Assembly: GCA_023375785.1 (NCBI GenBank)
Contig: SZWC01015207.1
Span: 1-49,456 of the forward strand
DNA from: Penium margaritaceum
Lineage: Eukaryota; Streptophyta; Zygnematophyceae; Desmidiales; Peniaceae
DNA length: 49,456 bases
Direction of reading: 5' to 3'
Positions 42,980-49,456 of this stretch are shown in pieces (position 1 is the first letter of the stretch; each line of letters starts with the position of its first letter). A program made the position numbers and the translations under genes. The notes beneath the pieces were generated by a model. That model searched no databases and was not told where the DNA came from. It was given only the letters and a program-made list of their open reading frames with translations.

Positions 42980-44317
42980 CGGCTGCTGCTGCTACTGCTG
43001 CTGTCCCTTTCCGCGTCGCTTCTTCCCCTTCTTTCCCTATGCGGCCGCTGCAACACCCTGAGTGTGGCCGCTCGGAGTAGAAGAGGAGGAGGAGGAGGCG
43101 GTCAAGGTGGGACTAGTGAGCAGGGACACAGGCGTAGGAGGCGTCGTAGTCACTGCTGCAACCAGTGGACTCTGCTGATGAGCGTCGGCAGCCTCATGAG
43201 CCGATGTGGCCTGGATGAAGTAGCGATGGGCCCAAGGAAGCAGTTGTAGTGACTCTGACAGCTCCGAGAGAGCCACACGATCGAAGCCTGTAAAGAGCTT
43301 CACGTGGTCCAAATGCGCTCCCATCATGATGGTGTCGAGCGCCCACAACTGCGTCCCGTCACCGGTCCCAAGGCGCGTGTAAAGGCGCATCGCGCGCCTC
43401 CAGTAGTCAACTGCGGGCTCTGTGGGGCCCTGGCAGAGGGAGTGAAACTCATGTAGTCGGGCCGCCCTCATGGCATGGGTCTCCGCAGCGAGAAGTGTCA
43501 GGGCCAGCTCCCAGCCCTGACGCGGATCTGCTCCAATCCCGGTCCCGGTTTGACCGAGGAAAGGACGGAAGTCGATCACAGTCTCCCGTGGCATGGCGTA
43601 GAGGAGACCCCGCATCGCTCTCACTGCTGTCTGGGCCTGGTGAGCGTCGTGGGTCTGGTACTGTCTGTGGTAGTACGGCCAGACACCCTCAGAATCGGCC
43701 CACACCTGAAACAGGGTCTCCCAGCAATCGAAGCCCTCGTCACTATCGTAACGGGGTGGAGGTTTCTCAAAGTCCTTTGGTCGCCGCTCCGTGGGGAGGG
43801 CGACCTGAGGCTCAAGAGATGGTGGGCGGGGTATGGGGAGCCCACCAGTGAGGGAAACACCACCAAAGGTGAAGGCTGCTGAACGACGTGTCTGATCCTG
43901 ACGGCAAGAAGGTGGTGGAGTGGGAGGCCGTGATCCCAGACGTAACTCACGGATGCGCTCCTCAAGCACACGAATCTCGTGCTCGCGTGAGTCATCCTCA
44001 ATCTCCTCCTCGTCCCAGGTGTCCACCTGTGATGATCGATGCTGAGACCGCCGCACTGTGTAGGGTGTAGACTGCTGAGCGGATGGTGCAGCTCCAGTAG
44101 ACTCTCCAGGTGGCTGTTGTGAAGCCATCGAACGACCCCACAGTAACTCTGTGATCTCCTGCAACGCGTCGGACTGCCTCTGCTGCTGCTGGCGCATCTC
44201 GTCCTGCGACCGACGAAGCTCATCGATCATGCGGAACTGCGACCGCGGGCTCATAACGCCCGAAGAGGAGGAAGAGGGACCAGCGGGTCCTTTGTCCTTG
44301 TCACGGACCGGCGCCAT
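42980..44317 (-). CDS. gag: E4: gag
   Basis: The start at 44317 (MAPVRDKDKG) is the first Met after which copia-like gag composition begins; the same frame is open upstream to 44437 with no recognisable content. A predicted coiled coil or charged helix (RMIDELRRSQDEMRQQQQRQ, then EHEIRVLEERIRELRLGSRP) precedes the core: ERRPKDFEKPPPRYDSDEGF, ETLFQVWADSEGVWPYYH, RLHEFHSLCQGP, VDYWRRAMRLYTRL and PWAHRYFIQATSAHEAAD. The Lys/Arg-rich GKKGKKRRGKG and a Gln run lie between two TAG codons (43037 and 42992). It forms the particle shell and binds RNA. Confidence 0.83.
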
Positions 44318-45277
44318 CGCGGTGCTCAGTATGGGGCCGAGCGTCAAAAATGCTCTGAACAAGAAACTGACAGCGTTTCTCGAGGAGTTGAGACGCTGGC
44401 ATTTTTTTACTGTACGGCCAAAAATTTGGCTAAGCATGGTGCTGACGGCCAGAAATTTGGGTAAGTGCTGAAATCTAAAAATTTCAGCACTAATAATTCA
44501 AGGTTGTCCAAATCAAGCAAAATTTGGACCACAGAGGCTCCTGAATGTGCTGAACATGGTGGTGAAATTTTTGGTCGCAAAAAGTTGGAAATAGTGGCAA
44601 AACATCACTTTTCCCTGTTCTGCCCGAATTTCAGTAGAAAACAAATATGCGTTGCACTTCAGTCTTTGCTGGTGGCGAGAGAGCATGAAACTGAGCATGA
44701 ATAGTAGTTCTGGAGAGTTTGAGAGGAGAGCTTTCCAACGCACCCTCAAACGCTGAAAACGGCGTTCGTTTGAAGCCAGGGCAAGCTCGTGCCGACAGGG
44801 AGGTGGTGGCTGACGCGATTTTTGTCTGCGGCTCCTCCACGTCCGTGCGGCTTCTAGGAAGTTGCACAGATAGGGGCAGCGGTGGCGCACGCTGCTGTTG
44901 TTGTTGCTGCTGCTGCTGCCTTCGAGCTTGACGGCAACAGCCTCAAGCCACTTTGGCGGCTACTGTTGCTGATGTTTCTGATGCCGCCGCCGATGTTGCT
45001 GCTGCTGCTGCTGCTGTGGTCAAAACTGCCAGCACTGTTGCTGCGCTGCTGGACAGCTGCTATGGCGCTGCTGCGCTGGCGTGCTGCTACACTACTGCAC
45101 CCCTCCTGCACTACTCCTCCGTCACGCAGGTGTTGCGGCCTACGCCTTGCAATGGCGCAGGTTGGTGGGTCCTCCCAGGACCTGTCGCTGCTGCTGTGTG
45201 CTCTTGCCGCTGCTGCTGCTCACTGCTGCTGCGATTGCTGCATCTCTGCTGTGCAGCACAACAAGCTCTGGCTTGTT
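44318..45277 (-). other. E4: 5' leader
   Basis: Non-coding sequence between primer-binding site and gag. About 44880-45285 is a CTG/CAG-type degenerate block, as in family I but shorter. The gag-proximal part is AT-richer, with two CGGCCARAAATTTGG copies (about 44415 and 44448) and a strong hairpin at 44464-44491. No TGAYRTCA cluster is present. Confidence 0.65.
44464..44491. repeat. E4: perfect 11-bp hairpin in the leader
   Basis: AGTGCTGAAAT and ATTTCAGCACT are separated by CTAAAA. It lies about 150 bases upstream of the gag start in element sense. A packaging or dimerisation role is only a guess. Confidence 0.6.
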
Positions 45278-45289
45278 GCTCTGATACCA
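45278..45289 (-). promoter_or_regulatory. E4: primer-binding site (initiator Met-tRNA)
   Basis: TGGTATCAGAGC on the minus strand, directly following the CTTCTCA end of the 5' LTR. Confidence 0.88.
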
Positions 45290-45828
45290 TGAGAAGATGC
45301 ATAGAAGCTTCCTAGCCACACTCCTGTTGACCAGGCATCAGTGCCTAATCATACGGTGATGACAGTCACAAGTCGTGCACGTAACGGCAAGGGTTTGGCT
45401 AGGGGACACAAGGCAAAGTGTCTGAATGCTTCATAAGCATTTGCACAGAGAGATAACAAATGACAGGTCCATGGCATAAACACCTGCCGCGGTGCACAGC
45501 GGGTGTCGCACGCGGCGGTCCAAGAGCTGTCCTAAAACCAGCCAAAAACCACTGTTTGGCCGTAACTCTACGCACACATGTGAGAATGCTGTGCCGTCAG
45601 AACCTAGACGTGCAGAATCTTGAGCCGGACGCTACAACTGGTCACACGCACAAGTCCGGCATCAATCTGTGGAAGGACAATGCAAAACATGCAAATCGGC
45701 CTCAAGAGCCTGTCCATCGAGAAAACTCTAGTGTCTGTAGAAAAACTGCAGAGTACCCCAGCAAGCACCCGGGACGTCATGGCAGTCGCCTGGTGGCTGC
45801 TGGCGGGTGAATCCACCAACCATCAGTG
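45290..45828 (-). mobile_element. E4: 5' LTR, split by E5
   Basis: Primer-proximal 539 bases, ending at CATCAGTG, where E5 LTR sequence starts. In the E4 3' LTR the sequence continues CTCCGGCGCC and about 110 more bases to TGTTGTGATG. This missing piece is not elsewhere in the window. Confidence 0.82.
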
Positions 45829-46366
45829 TGAGAGACAGCTCCTAGCACTGCTGTCGCTAGCGTGGTAACGCAAGCCAGCTAGCTAACTCACTAGCACACA
45901 CAGGTGGAGGTGAGAACAGCAATGGGTTGGCTAGGGACACAAACACAAGTGTCAGAAGCTGCAAATGTTGAAATGTGCAGAGAGAAATGACAACTGAGGT
46001 CTGGCCAACCTAAATAGTGCCACGTACCTATTGGATGCACACACGCACACATGGCGCACAACGGCGATGTTTCTCTAGCAGGACAAAATAGTGGAATAAC
46101 ACAGTTTTGGTCATAATTCCCTGCAGACACGTCAGAACGACGAGCCATTTGAACCAGAACGGCCACGTCGACGAGATCTACATCCTGATAGGCTGCACGC
46201 CTACGTGCCGTGAGACAGCACGAGTCTGCAAAATACGGAAGTCTTATGGGCGCCCGTCGCCACCGGCTGCCAGCCTTCTCCCACCGTCGCCAGTCTCAGG
46301 GATCTGCACGTGAATGGACATGAGCCGAGGGTTCACCGTAAGCTGTGTACGACACACACAACAACA
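45829..46366 (-). mobile_element. E5: 3' LTR
   Basis: 538 bases with TG...CA ends. It shares only blocks with the E4 LTR (GGGATCTGCACG..ATGGACA near 46300, AGCTGTGTAC, and the CTCA terminus), so it represents another subfamily. PPT CATGGGGGAG is at 46367-46376. Confidence 0.83.
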
Positions 46367-46489
46367 CTCCCCCATGACCGGAGGACGAACCACGTCCATG
46401 CACATGCAGACACTGACGCTGTACAGAGCGGGGAACGCACGGCCGCTGCAAGCAGTAGGCACAACACATACAGGGTGGCACATGAGGAA

Positions 46490-46696
46490 TCAACCTGCAA
46501 CAGGGGTGGGGCAGAGTCCAACGGAGCGAGTGGCCGCATGAAACTTCGAACGACCTAGAGCCTTGGTCAGAAAATCCACGCACTGCCTGCCAGTGCTCAC
46601 GTGGATGGCTCGGATCTCACCACGATCAACCAGATCACGCACGAAGTGATGCTTGACATTGATGTGCTTCGTGCGTGCATGAAACACACCTGAGTT
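46490..46696 (-). CDS. E5: RNase H C-terminus after an in-frame stop
   Basis: It continues the RT/RNase H frame after TAG 46697-46699: NSGVFHARTKHINVKHHFVRD, then GRQCVDFLTKALGRSKFH and GLCPTPVAG to the natural stop at 46490. The R-TKHI and DFLTKAL blocks are the usual end of copia pol. Confidence 0.8.
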   Translation of the reverse strand, partial: NSGVFHARTKHINVKHHFVRDLVDRGEIRAIHVSTGRQCVDFLTKALGRSKFHAATRSVGLCPTPVAG

Positions 46697-48647
46697 CTAG
46701 GCGATGGCCTCCGCGCTCATGTTGTCACACTGGAGAACCACTGGGGGAGTGGACTGACGCAGTTCACGCGACAGACGGACGAGCCAGACGCATTCCGCTA
46801 CACCGGCGCCTAGGGCAACATACTCTGCCTCAGCAGTACTGCGTGCGATGCAGCCCTGCTTCCCACTTCGCCAGGATACTGCAGTGCCTCCAATGAGGAA
46901 GATGTAGCTGGTACGGCTTTTGTCATCTGGACTCCACGCCCAGTCGTTGTCTGTGTACCCATCGAGCACAACGGACACCTGCTTGCGAAAGCACAGGCCA
47001 AAGCGTGCGGTGGACAAAATGTAGCGCACACACCGAACTGCGGCCTCCAGTGTTCGCTGGCGCGGAGCCTGCGAGAACTGGGCGAGCAGGTTGACAGTGA
47101 AGGCAATGTCGGGCCATGTCGTGGTGGCCAAGTACATGAGCGCGCCAATGACTCGTAGGTACAAGGTCACATCAACTGGCTCCCCCAGGTCCGCTGGGTC
47201 ATCGGTCTTTAGGGCGGCCTGTCCCTGAGGGGTCATGGGCGTGGAGGCCGTGCGGACGGCAGCAAGGAGGTCGGCAAAGCGCTCCCCCACGGTCTCTGCG
47301 TAGCGTCCCTGATGGACACGGAGTGTGCGATGAACACGGTCACGCACGATCTCCATCCCCAAAAAAACAGAGGCCTCACCAAGATCTTTCATCTTGTAGG
47401 CCGAGGAGAGAACGGCCTTGGCAGCATTCACTACTTCCAGGTCGGGCGAGGCGATCAGAAGATCGTCCACGTAGACGAGGATGGTAGCATGCGGTGCTGG
47501 GGACTGTGAGATGAACAGAGATGGGTCAGAATCACTCTGAACGTACCCAGCGCGTCTCAGCGTGCTGGTGATCTCCTGGTTCCAGCAGCGCGGTGACTGC
47601 TTCAGGCCGTACAAGGCCTTCCACAGCCGGTACACGCGACCGGCACCATCCTCAAAGCCGGGTGGCTGGACCATGTAGATCTCCTCCTCAAGATCCCCGT
47701 TGAGGAAGGCATTGTTGACATCCATCTGATGGAGTTCCCAGTCATGCTGTGCCACCTGGCTCAGCAACGTGAGTGTGGTCATCATCCGCCCAACAGGGGC
47801 AAAGGTTTCGGTGTAGTCCACACCAGGGACCTGAGAGAAGCCCTTTGCTGTCAAGCGCGCTTTGTAGTGCTCCACAGTGTTGTCTGGCTTAAGCTTCTTG
47901 CGTAGAACCCACTTGGCCTTGATGTCCTTGCGGTTCTTTGGCAAGTCCACCAGCTCACAGACGCTGTGCTCGTGGATGGCATCAAGCTCAGCCTGGCAGG
48001 CAGTGCGCCATTGCTCAGCATTAGGGGCCGACAAGGCCTCAGGCAGACAGGAGGGATCGGGAGCTAGCACTGGTGCGCTCCGTGTAGCCAGGGCATATGC
48101 TGCAGAGGGAGGGCCGACCGTCACCATGGACTCAGCGGCGTCACGAGCAAGACTACGCTCATGAGCAAGTAGTGCCGCACCAGTGGCACTGCCAAGGTGA
48201 ACCTCAACAAGGCCGTGCGCACTCACGCCGAGGGCCTTTGTGCCCGGATCACCGCTGACGACGCTACGCGTGGGGCGCGGGCGGAGACGTCCGCCGGGTG
48301 CCCGTGTGTAAGGGTCCGACGGGGCAGGAGCAGAGGGCGCTGATGACTCACATGCCGGTGTGGTCGGCACGGCAGGTGTGCCACTCGAGGCTGGCGTGGC
48401 ATCAACAGCTGAGGACAGGCCCACGACAGATGCAGGTGCGTCTATGGCAGGAGACGGGGACAGCTCAGCGCCAGACACAAATGCGGACGCAGGGTCAGAC
48501 TGAGCCTCAGACGCGGAAGCAGACGGAGGGTCAGACTCAGTCTCAGACGCAGAAGTGGACTCGGATGCAGACTCAGACACGGGAGAGAGCGGAGAGTCGG
48601 GGGCAGAGGAGCTGTCAACCGGCCTGAGGCAAACGGACTAGAAAACA
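46697..48647 (-). CDS. rt: E5: linker, reverse transcriptase and RNase H
   Basis: The longest open frame of the window (about 650 codons, open from a TAG at about 48648). The N-terminal part is a Ser/Glu/Ala-rich linker with SESASES-type repeats, then GGRLRPRPTRSVVSGDPGTK, the shared tail. RT: CQAELDAIHEHSVCELVDLP, YKARLTAKGFSQVPGVDYTE, HDWELHQMDVNNAFLNGDL, YMVQPPGFEDGAGRVYRLWK, ILVYVDDLLIASPD (catalytic) and YKMKDLGEASVFLGMEIVRD. RNase H: TTTWPDIAFTVNLLAQFSQ, GYTDNDWAWSPDDKSR, WRSGKQGCIARSTAEAEYVA and QCDNMSAEAIA. Active-site residues are intact. It ends at TAG 46697, where other copies have Asp or Asn. Confidence 0.88.
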
Positions 48648-48650
48648 GGG

Positions 48651-49093
48651 CCGACACAATAGCACCTGCCGTCCGCTCCTAGCATTACAGCTAGGAGAAG
48701 ATATCACCCTCAGGATCACGGTTCCACACTGAGCAGTTCCTAGGCAATCACTTGCTAGCAACTGTGTCCACTTAACACTTGGTCACTTTCGCGCGAGGTG
48801 CTAGTCAAAGACTAACTCCTGGGGCTTAGACCAACCAGTGTCTTCTTTATACTGTTCCTTAGTTGGACAACTCTGTGAGGAGCATCTAAGGCCAGATTGT
48901 GTAATTAGAATGAGGAATGAGCCTGGTACATATAGTCCTAGGCCTGGCTTCTAAGGTGTGTGGGTAGTGACACTTTTGGGGTGGTCACTCCACACCACCT
49001 CACCAGTCCGCCAATTGGCGCATCCACTGACCGCCAAGTGGCGCACTCTCCTCCATGGAGAAATGTCTAAGAAACTTCCCCTGTGCTAGAAGG
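48651..49093. other. unassigned sequence beyond the E5 break
   Basis: No open frame with a recognisable motif and no similarity to any other part of the window. It includes the near-palindromic CTCCTAGC...GCTAGGAG (about 48676-48698) and paired motifs GCCAATTGGCGC / GCCAAGTGGCGC (about 49011 and 49032). It could be the edge of another insertion into E5. Confidence 0.4.
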
Positions 49094-49177
49094 TCAAAAA
49101 ACCTCCTGCGCACATCAAGGCTCGATCGCAGGACCTGTTGTCCCTAAGTCCAACATGCTATCCATTGCGCTACACTT
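49094..49177 (-). ncRNA. tRNA-Arg-like sequence with Pol III boxes and T6 stop
   Basis: On the minus strand GTAGCGCAATGGATAGC (49157-49173) matches the D-arm/A-box of eukaryotic tRNA-Arg (GTGGCGCAATGGATAGC). TTGGACTT follows at the anticodon arm, and CGATCGAGCCT (49118-49128) sits at B-box distance, about 45 bases on. T6 (49096-49101) lies just downstream. The acceptor, D and T stems do not pair properly, so it is a tRNA pseudogene or the head of a tRNA-derived SINE rather than a working tRNA. Confidence 0.5.
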
Positions 49178-49456
49178 TTGGTGTCCTGCTTGGACTTGCA
49201 CCACAAACAAGGTTTGGGGGACTTACTCCAAGGGAGCAGTGCATGCCCAACCTGTCCGTCAAGCCATAGCAATGGCCATGGGGCATAGAAGAACAACAAT
49301 CTCTCCCTTGCACCGTAGGCCACCTGCTGTGGTATTTTTCTTTGGCATGAACCTGTAGCTCTAGGTTGTGTTTGTGCATGTCAATTTTCTTGGTCTTTAG
49401 TTCTCATCTCTTGCATCCACCATGCCGACTCCTCGAGCACCTGCAACATGCAAGTC
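49178..49456. other. unassigned end of window
   Basis: No gene, repeat or retroelement motif recognised. The 91-codon frame at 49083-49358 overlaps the tRNA-like sequence and has no recognisable composition. Confidence 0.4.

Larger units (their letters stand above)
38028..45828 (-). mobile_element. E4: family II copia element, coding region in one frame
   Basis: Minus-strand element with incomplete LTRs at both ends, PPT, RNase H, RT, linker, integrase, protease, gag, leader and primer-binding site. Gag through RNase H is one reading frame from 44317 to about 38786, interrupted only by in-frame TAG/TGA codons, with no frameshift that I can detect. Over about 355 aligned LTR bases I count about 16 substitutions, so it is younger than E2. 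A 22-N gap lies in its 3' LTR/PPT region. Confidence 0.86.
45829..48650 (-). mobile_element. E5: family II copia element, 3' half
   Basis: Minus-strand 3' LTR (45829-46366, TGTTGTTGTG...GTCTCTCA), PPT, RNase H, RT and linker. Homology to E4 ends in the linker near 48650, so integrase, protease, gag and 5' LTR are not in the window. It is inserted in the E4 5' LTR; CAGTG (45824-45828) is the expected left half of the target duplication. Confidence 0.85.

Noticed and set aside
43037..43039. Programmed gag-pol stop readthrough at TAG followed by GGA in E4
   Set aside because: It lies inside gag, before the zinc knuckle, and another TAG follows 45 bases on in a Gln run. Copia elements usually encode one fused polyprotein. 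Simple decay is more likely.
38786..44317. Variant genetic code with TAG read as Gln
   Set aside because: Many TAGs fall at Gln positions (E4 42992, 41537; E1 28272), but others replace Trp (17541, 20132), Val (16752), Lys (29382) or an Asp/Asn position (46697). TGA also interrupts E4. Deamination decay explains these better.
1..49456. Any host protein-coding gene
   Set aside because: All long frames either carry copia domains or are shadows or repeats. No other recognisable domain, intron-exon pattern or codon-usage island was seen.

Overview
This is a eukaryotic, very probably plant-lineage (land plant or streptophyte alga) repeat-rich segment. I find no host gene in 49 kb. Almost everything recognisable is Ty1/copia (Pseudoviridae-type) LTR retrotransposon in the order gag - protease - integrase - reverse transcriptase - RNase H. 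The primer-binding sites match the 3' end of initiator Met-tRNA, as in plant copia elements. C-to-T decay at CAG and CGA codons fits CG/CHG methylation. The species cannot be named from this sequence. A 22-N gap (38586-38607) shows it is a scaffolded assembly.

Layout. 1-184 is a TATACA microsatellite. R1 (about 188-1770, +) is an eroded RT/RNase H end plus LTR. R2 (about 3359-8640, +) is a full-length but heavily frameshifted copia relic. R3 (about 8640-11445, +) is a related relic with an internal deletion, split by a solo LTR (10389-11034) flanked by the target duplication CACAT. E1 (11557-30082, +) is a family I element with LTR, long CAG-rich leader, gag, PR, IN, linker, RT, RNase H and partial 3' LTR. 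Its gag is broken by a 1.0-kb probable non-autonomous DNA transposon (14968-15976, 11-bp target duplication). Its linker is broken by E2 (18743-27815, -), a complete family I element flanked by CGGAT. E3 (30083-38027, -), also family I, sits in the E1 3' LTR. E4 (38028-45828, -) is a family II element whose polyprotein is still one reading frame with scattered in-frame stops. E5 (45829-48650, -) is a family II 3' half inserted in the E4 5' LTR. The last 0.8 kb is unassigned except for a tRNA-Arg-like sequence.

How the parts relate. Insertion order can be read: R3 precedes its solo LTR; E1 precedes E2 and E3; E4 precedes E5. The most unusual shared structure is the family I leader between primer-binding site and gag. 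In all three copies it holds, in the same order, degenerate CAG/CTG blocks and two clusters of the palindrome TGAYRTCA, mostly at exact 12-bp spacing (CREB/bZIP-like TGACGTCA and its CpG-decay forms). E2 and E3 also keep a GAGC/GCTC palindromic block there. The same family carries a 36-bp, 12-residue minisatellite in the linker between integrase and reverse transcriptase.
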